Origin: Atopobium sp. oral taxon 810 str. F0209
GTDB taxonomy: Bacteria; Actinomycetota; Coriobacteriia; Coriobacteriales; Atopobiaceae
Length of the DNA: 64,000 bases
Direction of reading: 5' to 3'
NCBI RefSeq assembly: GCF_000466405.1
Contig: NZ_KE952938.1
Coordinates: forward strand, 45,339 to 109,338
Shown: piece after piece, positions 36,023-44,812 of the stretch
Numbering within the stretch: the first letter of the stretch is position 1
Layout: each line of letters starts with the position of its first letter
The notes under the pieces: model-generated
Database searches by the model: none
Seen by the model: the letters and a program-made list of their open reading frames with translations, nothing else
Told to the model about the DNA's origin: nothing
Program-made: the position numbers and the translations under genes

Positions 36023-36877
36023 TTAGTGCTCATCGTAGTACTGGCAAGCACCTTCGATATCGCCTTCAAATACCGAAGATCCGTGCTGCAACACAATGCC
36101 ACGAGTACAGAATTGCAAGGCTTGCTCAGGTGAGTGGGTTACAAAAAGAACCGTCAGATTGTCCTTGGCCATAATGTCTTTGACACGCTCTTCGCACTTC
36201 TTGCGGAAGCGCTTGTCTCCCACCGAAAGTGCCTCGTCAATTACAAGAATATCAGGGTTAATTGAAGAGGCAAAGGCAAAGCCTAAGCGCGCTTTCATAC
36301 CACTGGAGTAGGTACGAATGGGCTGTTCCATATAATCACCGAGCTCAGAGAACTCATGCATCTGCGGGATAAGTGCTTCTGTCTCATCGCGGGTAAAACC
36401 CCACAGTTGACAGCGCATTTCTAGGTTCTCACGACCAGTAAGATTGCCATCAAAACCAGCTGATAACTCAAGCAAAGCAGAGATGCGGCCATGAACCTCA
36501 ATAGTGCCTCGGGTGGGATAACACACACCCGTAATCATCTTGAGTGCAGTAGATTTGCCAGCACCATTTAAGCCAAGCAGCGCGAGAGAATCTCCACGAT
36601 TGATGGTAAATGAAAGATTATCGGTAGCATTGATAACCTTGTGATCAATCTTGTTGGTAAAGGTACCGAGTAAGCGCTGTTTGTCATTCTTGTACAAGTA
36701 ATAGGTCTTATATACATTGCTAAATCGTACAGCTATGGGATTATTCTTATCATTATCTCGAATAACCTTTGCTTCACCCTCACCTGCCCAACTTACTCGT
36801 TCATTCTCCGTAGTAGCAGCTCGCATAGCACGCGCTTTAACAGAAAGTTTTGCTCCAGTCTTTGGCCTAGAGGACAT
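36023..36877 (-). CDS. tagH: Teichoic acid/polysaccharide ABC transporter ATP-binding subunit, TagH-like
   Basis: 284 residues. The ATP-binding half of an exporter that moves a finished, lipid-linked wall polymer across the membrane. Walker A is GLNGAGKSTALKMI, the signature YSSGMKARLGFAFA, Walker B ILVIDEALSVGD, with the switch His in FVTHS. The first 50 residues are a non-conserved basic segment. The chosen ATG at 36877 overlaps the permease stop by 11 bases and has AAGGAGG 7 bases upstream; a start further up would lie inside the permease gene. It lacks the long C-terminal SH3-like extension of Bacillus TagH. A strong terminator follows. Co-occurrence with tagD and three glycerophosphotransferases supports the TagGH assignment over an O-antigen type Wzt. 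Confidence 0.88.
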   Translation of the reverse strand: MSSRPKTGAKLSVKARAMRAATTENERVSWAGEGEAKVIRDNDKNNPIAVRFSNVYKTYYLYKNDKQRLLGTFTNKIDHKVINATDNLSFTINRGDSLALLGLNGAGKSTALKMITGVCYPTRGTIEVHGRISALLELSAGFDGNLTGRENLEMRCQLWGFTRDETEALIPQMHEFSELGDYMEQPIRTYSSGMKARLGFAFASSINPDILVIDEALSVGDKRFRKKCEERVKDIMAKDNLTVLFVTHSPEQALQFCTRGIVLQHGSSVFEGDIEGACQYYDEH

Positions 36878-37685
36878 CGGGTACCTCCTTGTGTAGGCGA
36901 GCATAGCTGTGCATCGCAAGCACAGTAACTACTACGCAGATAAAGAGATAGCAAATAAACTCATGATGACTATGCCAAATCCATTTATGGAAAATAAAAC
37001 AATCACGCATTGCCACACAACCCCATGCAACTGGATTAAAGTACATAATGATGCGACCAACATGTGGAAGCGCCTTAAGGTCAAAAAGAACCCCAGACAA
37101 CCAGAAGAATGGTGTACTTAGGGTGCCAATTAACTTAGAAAAGTCACGTGAGATAGCTGAGAGTGGAGAAAGCCAGATAGACCACATCGTCCAGAAATAC
37201 ATCATGAGCGCAAATACCAGCGGAAGCTGAATGAGATGAATGGTCAGCTTAATCTTGAGAATGAGGCACATTATAATCGTGAAAAGCATTGTACCTACAA
37301 GAACAAGCATCTTTGAAAGCGTAAAGAAGGTTGAAATAACCGACAGCGGAAAACGAATACGATTAACCAAGAAGGAATATCGGTGATAAACATCACTACC
37401 TCCCCCGCCAATCATATCGCCCATAAAGAACCATGGAAAAATACCCACCGCCATCCACAGAAGGAAAGGCATGTGATTAATAGGAGCTGCTGTACGCATA
37501 CCTACTGCAAATGTGAAGTAATACACGCCAATATAGACGGCAGGCTTTACAAAAAGCCAAATCCAGCCAAGAGCAGCACCACGGTAAGTCTTGACCAAAT
37601 CAATCTTTGCAAGTTCCCAAGTCTGTTTGCGCCAGACCCAGTTGTCATGAAGCATCTGCAAAAATGTCTTTATGAGAACGAGCAC
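36867..37685 (-). CDS. tagG: Teichoic acid/polysaccharide ABC transporter permease, TagG-like
   Basis: 272 residues with six membrane segments, ABC-2 type. The N-terminal amphipathic region (WVWRKQTWELAKIDLVKTYR) and GAALGWIWLFVKPA are the hallmarks of polysaccharide/teichoic acid export permeases, as are FSKLIGTLSTPFFWLSGVLF near 190 and MYFNPVAWGCVAMRDCF near 215. It forms the membrane pore that the TagH-like subunit powers. GTG start with a GGGGAGG ribosome site. It overlaps the ATPase gene and is thus translationally coupled to it. Although 12 kb from tagD, it belongs functionally with that locus. Confidence 0.88.
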   Translation of the reverse strand: MLVLIKTFLQMLHDNWVWRKQTWELAKIDLVKTYRGAALGWIWLFVKPAVYIGVYYFTFAVGMRTAAPINHMPFLLWMAVGIFPWFFMGDMIGGGGSDVYHRYSFLVNRIRFPLSVISTFFTLSKMLVLVGTMLFTIIMCLILKIKLTIHLIQLPLVFALMMYFWTMWSIWLSPLSAISRDFSKLIGTLSTPFFWLSGVLFDLKALPHVGRIIMYFNPVAWGCVAMRDCFIFHKWIWHSHHEFICYLFICVVVTVLAMHSYARLHKEVPDVL

Positions 37686-37805
37686 GCCCGCCTCCCCTTC
37701 AAGACGACAATATCAGCGGTCTATCATATAACAGTAATGCACAGCGAATGCTTCATTGACGCCTATCTGCACCGTATTGCCAGACCAAAAACAGCACAGA
37801 AGGCT

Positions 37806-39056
37806 CTACTCAGCCGGTTTGTGACCTACAAAGAGCTTGCTTACACGACGCACAACAACTTGACCTATACATGCATCAAGCAAAATGATAGCTAAATAAA
37901 AGAGCAAACTAAACAAACTGCCTATCACAATGAATGGTGCAAGACCAAATCCCAAGGCCCATATAAGAATTGTATTGGCAGCAGTGTGCCAGCCAGTCGA
38001 AAAAAAGGCTTGTAGTACATAAAAGCCCAGAGTTCCTGCACTCGCGAAGGCAAGAACACGAGCAAGGCGCGGATACTTAGCCGCGCTATCTGCTGGCTGT
38101 GCAAGTGCGCAGAGCAATGCAGATACCGCCATTACAAAGGCAAATATTGAGGTAGAACGATATGACAGCGCATTTACAGAGGCTATACCCCCAAGACTTC
38201 CTGCAATAAATTCAGCAACTATCATCCCAATAAGTGCAAGCACAAAAGCATGGCAGCCATAACAACAACTACCAGGACGTACATGTTGGGCAATCCAGCC
38301 ACCCACCAAAAAACTCATCCCATAGCTCACAGCGCTCATTAGCTTGCGCCAATCAAGCACACCAGGTTCACCTGTACCCTGAGAAAAAAATGCAATATAG
38401 AAGTTCAAGGCATAGACCACAATAAGCAGAGCGGCAAGCAGTTGGTTTTGCTTGCGAACACGCCACCACAACCAACCAATAAAAGGACACAACACCACTA
38501 ACGCTAAATACACCCAAACAAATTGGATGCCAAAACTGATCCAATACCAGTCATCAAGCTCTGCATTGGTAATTTCGGGTGCAAAATGATGTGCAATCAG
38601 TGCGATAAGTCCATACAGGACAACCGTAGTTAAAATGATGGCAATTCTTCGGGCGGTAACGCGTACTTGCATGTGCCAATACCCTGGTAACACCGAGGTT
38701 TCCGTAGCTCGTGGTAGCAAAAAGAAACCCGAGATCATAATAAAGACGTGATTGCCCCAAGCACCCAACTGATTGATGCCGCCCATAAGCACAAGCGCCT
38801 GTAAGGAAGCGCGACCATTGGGCGCAAGCGCAGTACCTGCCAAAAAGCCATCCCAATCCACCATGGATTCAAACCAAGGCAAAAAACTATGGAAGATAGC
38901 AATACAGAGAATCGCTATCACACGGAGGGCCTCAATAGACAAAAGACGCGTATTGGCACGCATCGTTAACGTACGCGCTGCTTCCCCCAAAAAATGAGTG
39001 GACAGCTGAGTTCTCTTCTGTTGGGAATGGACTTCTATAGAAGTTCGACTGCTCAC
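37806..39056 (-). CDS. Membrane acyltransferase, acyltransferase-3 family
   Basis: 416 residues with about ten membrane segments. After a 35-residue cytoplasmic N-terminus comes RLLSIEALRVIAILCIAIFHSF, with the conserved Arg and His of the family, and then AWGNHVFIMISGFFLL near 105-120. It transfers an acyl group, most often acetyl, to a sugar outside or within the membrane. The GTG start overlaps the stop of the small gene at 39053 by four bases (GTGA), so the two are coupled. It is only distantly similar to the other acyltransferase at 21056. Together they suggest two O-acyl modifications of the surface polymer. Confidence 0.87.
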   Translation of the reverse strand: MSSRTSIEVHSQQKRTQLSTHFLGEAARTLTMRANTRLLSIEALRVIAILCIAIFHSFLPWFESMVDWDGFLAGTALAPNGRASLQALVLMGGINQLGAWGNHVFIMISGFFLLPRATETSVLPGYWHMQVRVTARRIAIILTTVVLYGLIALIAHHFAPEITNAELDDWYWISFGIQFVWVYLALVVLCPFIGWLWWRVRKQNQLLAALLIVVYALNFYIAFFSQGTGEPGVLDWRKLMSAVSYGMSFLVGGWIAQHVRPGSCCYGCHAFVLALIGMIVAEFIAGSLGGIASVNALSYRSTSIFAFVMAVSALLCALAQPADSAAKYPRLARVLAFASAGTLGFYVLQAFFSTGWHTAANTILIWALGFGLAPFIVIGSLFSLLFYLAIILLDACIGQVVVRRVSKLFVGHKPAE

Positions 39057-39460
39057 TGATCAAGCTCCGCTACCAAAGCCGTAAATTCCTCGGGCACCGT
39101 ATTGATGTCAGCACCAAAACTCTCAGCAACAGCGTGAGCCTGAGCACGACGGAATTCAGCAGTATCACTATCACCAGTGCGCTCGTAAATATCAGCTGCA
39201 CGCATCAGCGCAAAGGCAACATACTCAGCCAAAGACTCACCCAAACCAGAAAGTACCATCATGGTCACAAGAGAATCAGGGCTGAGATTCATTGCAACCG
39301 CAGGATCCATATCCAGCAGACTTGCAACGTCCTGCTCAACTGAGGCTGCAGCATCCAGGGCCATACGCGGTTCTTTGACAGATTGAGCTGTCCTCAGCGC
39401 CTTTGAGATAGACTCAACAAACTGCGAAATAAGTTCCAGCAGATAATCTCTCTGCAGCAT
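39053..39460 (-). CDS. Small conserved protein, DUF6483-like
   Basis: 135 residues from the ATG at 39460, which has GAGGAG six bases before it. The N-terminus LQRDYLLELISQFVESISKAL fits a pattern seen in DUF6483-type proteins of Firmicutes and Coriobacteria; the assignment is tentative. The rest is mainly alpha-helical and acidic, with a TPR-like segment (AEYVAFALMRAADIYERTGD). No membrane segment or catalytic motif. It is coupled to the acyltransferase by a GTGA overlap and preceded by the ruv genes on the same strand. No function can be given. Confidence 0.7.
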   Translation of the reverse strand: MLQRDYLLELISQFVESISKALRTAQSVKEPRMALDAAASVEQDVASLLDMDPAVAMNLSPDSLVTMMVLSGLGESLAEYVAFALMRAADIYERTGDSDTAEFRRAQAHAVAESFGADINTVPEEFTALVAELDQ

Positions 39461-39538
39461 GAATACTCCTCGCAACGACTAATTAGTAGCTCATCGAAAA
39501 CATTTTGAACTCAACAAGCATAGGTAAACAGCACTATT

Positions 39539-40627
39539 CTAGCGTTGTAAAGGCAAGGTAACTCCGAGGTGTTCAAAGGCAACAGCTGTAGCTTGACGTC
39601 CCTGAGGTGTACGAATAATTAAGCCTCTCTGCAACAGATAAGGTTCGTAGACATCCTCAAGTGTGGAAGGATCCTCGCCAACTGCCGAAGCAATAGTAGT
39701 AAGTCCCACAGGGCGTCCTCGGAATGTCTTTGTAAGAGCCTCAAGAATCTTGGTATCCATCCAGTCAAGACCAAGCTCATCTATCTCAAAGAAGGATAGG
39801 GCCTCTGCTGCGACTTTCCAGTCTATATCTCCACCAGCACGTACCTGAGCATAGTCACGCACACGTTTGAGTAGACGATTCGCAAGGCGCGGCGTCCCAC
39901 GACTACGACTTGCAATCTCGCGAGCGCCTTGCTCGTCAATCTCAACTCCCAAGATATGTGCCGAGCGCGAGACAATCGAGGTCAGTTCATCAACGTTGTA
40001 ATAATCGAGGCGGTAACTGATACCAAAGCGATCGCGCAAAGGTCCTGTCAAAAGACCAGTACGCGTTGTAGCACCAATAAGCGTAAATTTGGGCAGGTCA
40101 AGGCGAATCGAGCGGGCAGCAGGCCCTTTGCCAATCACAATATCTAGACAAAAGTCCTCCATCGCGGGATAGAGCACTTCTTCTACCTGACGGTTTAAGC
40201 GATGAATCTCGTCAACAAAGAGCACATCTCCGGGTTCGAGATTGGTAAGAATAGCAGCAAGGTCACCGGTACGTGCAATAGCAGGGCCAGAAGTAGTGCG
40301 TAGTTTTGCTCCCATCTCATTTGCAACAACACCAGCAAGAGTTGTCTTGCCCAGGCCTGGAGGGCCCGAAAAAATCACGTGATCAAGCGGTTCATTGCGA
40401 TCGCGCGCTGCTTGGATAAGCACACGGAGGTTGGTGCGCACGCGCTCCTGACCAAGATATTCTTCCAGAGTCTGTGGGCGCAAACTATGCTCGACATCAA
40501 GATCTTCAGCAGTAAGCTCGGTACTCACACCACGCGAAGCACCCATACTTCCCATGCCAAAAGGAGCAGCGTTGCCTTGAGCATCGTCCGCAAAGAGATC
40601 ATCTGCATCTGCTTCCCATACTGCCAT
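39539..40627 (-). CDS. ruvB: Holliday junction branch migration helicase RuvB
   Basis: 362 residues. The hexameric AAA+ motor that, with RuvA, moves Holliday junctions during recombinational repair. Walker A is [12 protein letters not shown] near 84, Walker [10 protein letters not shown] near 136, sensor 1 and arginine finger in [19 protein letters not shown] near 185-203, and the C-terminal winged helix ends with [18 protein letters not shown] 30-residue acidic N-terminal extension precedes the conserved [12 protein letters not shown]. Starts 3 bases after ruvA ends; ruvC-ruvA-ruvB are one operon, the order seen in many actinobacteria. Confidence 0.98.
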   Translation of the reverse strand: MAVWEADADDLFADDAQGNAAPFGMGSMGASRGVSTELTAEDLDVEHSLRPQTLEEYLGQERVRTNLRVLIQAARDRNEPLDHVIFSGPPGLGKTTLAGVVANEMGAKLRTTSGPAIARTGDLAAILTNLEPGDVLFVDEIHRLNRQVEEVLYPAMEDFCLDIVIGKGPAARSIRLDLPKFTLIGATTRTGLLTGPLRDRFGISYRLDYYNVDELTSIVSRSAHILGVEIDEQGAREIASRSRGTPRLANRLLKRVRDYAQVRAGGDIDWKVAAEALSFFEIDELGLDWMDTKILEALTKTFRGRPVGLTTIASAVGEDPSTLEDVYEPYLLQRGLIIRTPQGRQATAVAFEHLGVTLPLQR

Positions 40628-40630
40628 GGC

Positions 40631-41266
40631 CTACACTCCCCTCCCCAAGCGCTTGAGAGCATATGCAAGCGCTGCTTCCACCGAAGATGCAGCGGCATCA
40701 TCGCAACCATCCAGCGCCAACTCGGTCTCCTGAGGCGTAAAGCCCATGGAAAGCAAAGCCTCACTTGCTTCGGTTTTGACATCGCGCAAGGCCGAAGGAA
40801 TTGATACCTGATTGTTTGTAGTTGCAGATTCAAGTCCAACCAAGCTACGAAGCTCTGCATCTTTGGCAAAAACATCCTGTAACTCTACCAGTAGTCTCTG
40901 AGCCTTCTTTTTGCCCACACCAGGCACTGTAGCTGCACGATTGGCATCCTGAGTTGCAACAACCGTTGCAAGGGTCGCAGGAGTAAAGGTTGAAAGCACC
41001 GAAAGAGCGAGTTTGGGACCCACACCCGAAATCGCCACTAAGCGGTCAAAGAGCGAACGCTCCTGGCGATTGGCAAAACCATAGAGTTCCATCGCATCCT
41101 CACGCACCACCATGCGTGTCAACAACGTAACGCCAGCTTCGCCTACTGCAGGGAGTGCTGCGGCAGTATTAGCCGAAATGCCCAGCTCATAACCGACACC
41201 TGCCACATCAAGAATTGCGTGTGTTGGCAAAACCTCTATGAGGGTACCCGTGAGCTGAACAATCAT
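40631..41266 (-). CDS. ruvA: Holliday junction DNA-binding protein RuvA
   Basis: 211 residues. Tetramer that holds the four-way junction for RuvB. The N-terminal OB fold begins MIVQLTGTLIEVLP; two helix-hairpin-helix motifs follow (LVAISGVGPKLALSVL and VPGVGKKKAQRLLVEL), and the C-terminal domain III (TEASEALLSMGFTPQETELAL) contacts RuvB. Its ATG overlaps the ruvC stop by four bases (ATGA), so expression is coupled. Domain boundaries and length are typical. Confidence 0.98.
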   Translation of the reverse strand: MIVQLTGTLIEVLPTHAILDVAGVGYELGISANTAAALPAVGEAGVTLLTRMVVREDAMELYGFANRQERSLFDRLVAISGVGPKLALSVLSTFTPATLATVVATQDANRAATVPGVGKKKAQRLLVELQDVFAKDAELRSLVGLESATTNNQVSIPSALRDVKTEASEALLSMGFTPQETELALDGCDDAAASSVEAALAYALKRLGRGV

Positions 41267-41937
41267 GAGCTAGCCTTCCTCGGTGTACGTACGCCGTCTC
41301 GAGTGGAAATACGACTTGTCCTGCTGCTGGGCAGCTGCCCCATCTGAGCGCGAGAAGCAGTTGCAGCCGCTGTAACCTCACGCGCCTCTGCTGCCGCCTG
41401 CTTGCGACTGGCAATCTCTGCTTCACGAAGAGCGTCAGCTGCCGCCATGCGACGCGTTGCACGCTGGGTACGTACCAACAGGACATGACAAACTGCTGCA
41501 GCAAGTGCATCTGCCGCATGGTCGGGATGCGGATCATGGTCAAGTGCCAAAATATTGCGCACCATAAAAATAACCTGATACTTGTCGGCACTTCCTGTGC
41601 CTACTACAGCTTGCTTTATCTGCATGGGAGTGTACTCACCCACCTCAAGGCCTGCTCGAGAACAGGCAACAATTGCTGCTCCTCGAGCCTGAGCTGTCGC
41701 AATAGCAGAACGCTCATTTTCGCCGAAGAAAATCTTTTCGATAGCAAGCTGACTGGGATGGTACTGGCTAATCACATCACTAATCTCATTAAATATGCTA
41801 CCCAGACGATGATCAATGGACTCTGTAGGATGCGTAGTCACGCAGCCATAGGCTCTGGCACGACAAGTATTGCCACGAACCTCAATCACACCCCAACCAG
41901 TATGGGCAAGACCTGGGTCAATGCCAAGCACAATCAT
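41263..41937 (-). CDS. ruvC: Holliday junction resolvase RuvC with C-terminal extension
   Basis: 224 residues. Dimeric nuclease that cuts the junctions moved by RuvAB. Catalytic acids are visible in VLGIDPGLAHTGWG (Asp near 6), LAIEKIFFGEN (Glu near 68) and DHAADALAAAVCH (Asp pair near 142). The chosen ATG at 41937 starts directly at the RNase H fold and has AAGGGCGGT 7 bases upstream; a further ATG 12 codons up is unlikely. About 55 residues rich in Ala and Arg follow the conserved fold and end in RTPRKASS; they look disordered and could bind DNA. First gene of the ruv operon. Confidence 0.96.
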   Translation of the reverse strand: MIVLGIDPGLAHTGWGVIEVRGNTCRARAYGCVTTHPTESIDHRLGSIFNEISDVISQYHPSQLAIEKIFFGENERSAIATAQARGAAIVACSRAGLEVGEYTPMQIKQAVVGTGSADKYQVIFMVRNILALDHDPHPDHAADALAAAVCHVLLVRTQRATRRMAAADALREAEIASRKQAAAEAREVTAAATASRAQMGQLPSSRTSRISTRDGVRTPRKASS

Positions 41938-42133
41938 GTTTTGCACCGCCCTTTTGCTCGCCTGCCCACACAAATAAGAACACCCGTTCTATCATATCCC
42001 AAATCAGGGCATACGCAAGACCGAGTCACTCACCGAGATAGCAAGCACACTTCATCCCTCAGGTGCATCTGAACATGCGCGAAGCTAAACCATACTTACA
42101 AACAGCACACCTAATAGGACGGTTTGTGGACGT

Positions 42134-44206
42134 TTAGTTTTCGGAAAATGGGCTAAAACCATTTCCTGCAAAGCCACCAAAACCCATATGACCCTCAGCA
42201 TCGGCGACGATATGTCCATCGACGTTATCGGGATTTACCAAGCCAAAGCCTTTCATATAGTCCATAAGATTGGCAATATTTTGCCGACTGCTTTCAGGCT
42301 TTTTTGAAATATCGACCGATCCAAAGCTGATATCAACGTTTTGCTCTGCTTGTTTTTGAGGGTCAAACACCGAAATTTGTGCACCATCAAGCAGATCTGA
42401 GAGCGCATCTACAAAGGGATTGTTTGCATCGACATCCTGTAGACCTGCCTCAAACGCAGCTGCCAACTCCTGTGCCAAAAGAGAGAGATCTTTGCTACCC
42501 GGCAACAGTTCTTTACGGTCTGCTCTATCGTGCCAAGACAAGCCAAAAGGCCTATGAGCATCTGCAAGACTGCGTGTACTCGCACGCAATACCACACCTG
42601 CATTGCTTCTTGCCAAAGCATGCGCATGAAAAGCAGTCACCGCCGCTTCTATAAGTGCAGACATCCCTTGTGAGCGCTGAATATCAGATGGTGTACGTTC
42701 CCACTCGATATACATGCTTAAGATCAAATCAAGCTGCCGCAATTGATCCTCGGGATCAGTTGCCACATCATCGAATGTATCGCTATCAAGCAGTTCGGGT
42801 AGGTCACAAGGAGCGAGCGATAAATCAGGGAAGACAGGTGAGCTTGCATTGCGCGTGCGTGCCATCTCTAGCACATCTGTGCGATAAAGATCACCCAAAG
42901 GAAGTAAATCTGCCGCAGCACTCAGACCATCTGCCTCAAGGGCAAGCCACGTTTTGTCACGGGAAGATAGTAGTAGAGCATGGAGCCGACGTGCAAGCTG
43001 GCGAGCTTCTGTCACAATCACATCGCGCTCGGTAGCAATGGCAGCAAGACGCTCGTCAATTCCTGCAGAATCCTGCAGCGAAACCGCACTTGCTTGGACA
43101 AGACGAGGATTACGTTCATGCAGATTGATATGCAAATTTGCAGCGAGTTGACGCATTGCAAGTACTCTTTGTGCTGCCGAACGCGGACGGGCAAGAGATC
43201 CTCCCCTGCCACCACTACGCAAGGCAGGCGTACCTTCCAGCGGTGTTGCAAGCAGAGCATGCACATGCATGGGACCCAACGCATCGCTAGCAAGAGTAGC
43301 TAAAACAGCAGAACTCAGTGTGCCATCAAGGGTGAGCACAACATCTTGCATGCCTTGTGCTGCAGTAAAATCTTTCAAAGCAAGAGAAAGCGCCTGCCAA
43401 CAAAAAGAACTACGATCATAGGGAACAGGCTTGGGAACATCTTGCTCAGGGTCTCTAGGCTGTAGGCCAATCTCAGCTACTAACAGCGCTTCTTCACATG
43501 AAGGAGCTATCGCTACCGCTTGCCCATCGGGAGCTAATACAAAGCTGCCACCTGTACAAATAGCATCATCAAAGCTACCAAGCGATCCCAGTGCTATAAG
43601 CCAAGATTCCATGTCCCGCGCATCTTGGGTATAACGATTATCAGGTAATCCCGCTGCCAACACCGAATCGCTGTCATTTGCCGCATAGGTCTGAGAGGAA
43701 AAATAGATGACAGCGTTGACGCCGTAATCCAAGCTCACCAGCTCGTCGAGCTTGTCGTCAGTCATTGCCAGTGCAAATTTGATACCCGCCATATCAAAGG
43801 TAGGAATACTACTTTCGCTGCTCAAAAGCTCTACACCATCGGTCATAGCTGCCATGACATTACCGCCCATAGAGCGTGTCAAATTTGTCAAACGCAGGGG
43901 TATGACCTCGCCATTTGCAATTAAGAAGATCTCTTCTACAGGCTCATGAGCCGAAAGCGAAGCCAAGGGCAAGAGGCAGGGGCAGGCTAGCTTATCGACA
44001 AGACTTGACAACATATCCGACAAATCGATAAGCAGACCCTCCTGGTCTACATAGGGTACAGGACAAATACCCGCGAGCGTAGACAGGGGGAAAATGAGCA
44101 GCTCTGCGCCCTGTCGGGCGGCCTGCTCGCTATATGCGATAATGCGCTCGCCCGTGCGAGAGAAATCTCCCGCACGGGCGCTAAGCTGCGCGATACCAAT
44201 CTTCAC
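42134..44206 (-). CDS. NAD+ synthetase-like two-domain protein with degraded active sites
   Basis: 690 residues (GTG at 44206, AGGTG six bases upstream). Domain order is that of glutamine-dependent NAD+ synthetase: an N-terminal nitrilase-like glutaminase (1-240) and a C-terminal NadE-like ATP-pyrophosphatase (about 270-560). Key residues are gone. The glutaminase Glu position reads LLIFPLSTLAG instead of FPELxxTG, the catalytic Cys position reads LAMTDDKLDE instead of ICEDxW, and the SGGxDS loop reads LTLDGTLSSAVLATLASDAL. Between 560 and 690 the chain is acidic with no known fold. A working enzyme is unlikely; a structural or regulatory relic conserved for another purpose is possible. It follows desulfoferrodoxin by 19 bases on the same strand. 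A true nadE must lie elsewhere. Confidence 0.75.
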   Translation of the reverse strand: MKIGIAQLSARAGDFSRTGERIIAYSEQAARQGAELLIFPLSTLAGICPVPYVDQEGLLIDLSDMLSSLVDKLACPCLLPLASLSAHEPVEEIFLIANGEVIPLRLTNLTRSMGGNVMAAMTDGVELLSSESSIPTFDMAGIKFALAMTDDKLDELVSLDYGVNAVIYFSSQTYAANDSDSVLAAGLPDNRYTQDARDMESWLIALGSLGSFDDAICTGGSFVLAPDGQAVAIAPSCEEALLVAEIGLQPRDPEQDVPKPVPYDRSSFCWQALSLALKDFTAAQGMQDVVLTLDGTLSSAVLATLASDALGPMHVHALLATPLEGTPALRSGGRGGSLARPRSAAQRVLAMRQLAANLHINLHERNPRLVQASAVSLQDSAGIDERLAAIATERDVIVTEARQLARRLHALLLSSRDKTWLALEADGLSAAADLLPLGDLYRTDVLEMARTRNASSPVFPDLSLAPCDLPELLDSDTFDDVATDPEDQLRQLDLILSMYIEWERTPSDIQRSQGMSALIEAAVTAFHAHALARSNAGVVLRASTRSLADAHRPFGLSWHDRADRKELLPGSKDLSLLAQELAAAFEAGLQDVDANNPFVDALSDLLDGAQISVFDPQKQAEQNVDISFGSVDISKKPESSRQNIANLMDYMKGFGLVNPDNVDGHIVADAEGHMGFGGFAGNGFSPFSEN

Positions 44207-44225
44207 GCGTAACACCTATCTGAGC

Positions 44226-44618
44226 TTAGAGCTCAACTTCAGCTTTCCACAAACCATGAAGGTTGCAATAAGCATAAACTGTAGCACCCTTAGAGCAGCA
44301 CTTGCCAAACTTAGCCTCAGGCTTGTCGCCAGGCTTGAGATAACGAACAAAGAGTTTATCCTCAGCGGCCAAGGCAATCCACTCGATGTAGTGCTCCTCA
44401 ATGGAAGGATGCTCAACAACGCCAACCTTTACGAGGATGTGCTTGCCATCTTCGGCCTCGGTAATCACAGGAACGTGCTTCTCAACAGCAGCGTCAACAG
44501 AACCAGCTACGAGAATCTCCATGGGCTCGCCACAGCAAGAAGGATCGCAGCTACCCTTCTTGAGCAAAGCGACCATGGTGCCACACTTATTGCAACGATA
44601 AAAAGTAGGCTCGGCCAT
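44226..44618 (-). CDS. dfx: Desulfoferrodoxin (superoxide reductase)
   Basis: 130 residues from the ATG at 44618 (GGAGAGAGGAAAAG upstream). Reduces superoxide to peroxide without making oxygen, a defence typical of anaerobes. The N-terminal rubredoxin-like centre I has CNKCG and CCGEP (four Cys). Centre II, the catalytic Fe(His)4Cys site, is formed by KHVPVI, VEHPSIEEHYIEWI and CNLHGLW. Both iron centres are complete. The frame is open for another 43 codons upstream, but these lack similarity and a ribosome site. Located in the cytoplasm; electrons come from rubredoxin or similar carriers. Followed closely by the NadE-like gene. Confidence 0.95.
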   Translation of the reverse strand: MAEPTFYRCNKCGTMVALLKKGSCDPSCCGEPMEILVAGSVDAAVEKHVPVITEAEDGKHILVKVGVVEHPSIEEHYIEWIALAAEDKLFVRYLKPGDKPEAKFGKCCSKGATVYAYCNLHGLWKAEVEL

Positions 44619-44812
44619 AACTTTTCCTCTCTCCTTACGGCGCCTCATCGCGTCGTATATCCATTGTGGCACATCCCCAATAAATAACACTGCCATTCGC
44701 AAATTAACGCAAGTCCAACGAGTCACACACCCATCAGCGTGTATCACTCTGGCACGCGTCGCGAGGGGGCGTGCAGATTTTGCTTCGACATCACGTGTGC
44801 CGCACGGCGCAC

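Noticed and set aside
44619..44747. 43-codon N-terminal extension of desulfoferrodoxin
   Set aside because: The extension is not conserved in the family, and a good ribosome site precedes the internal ATG.
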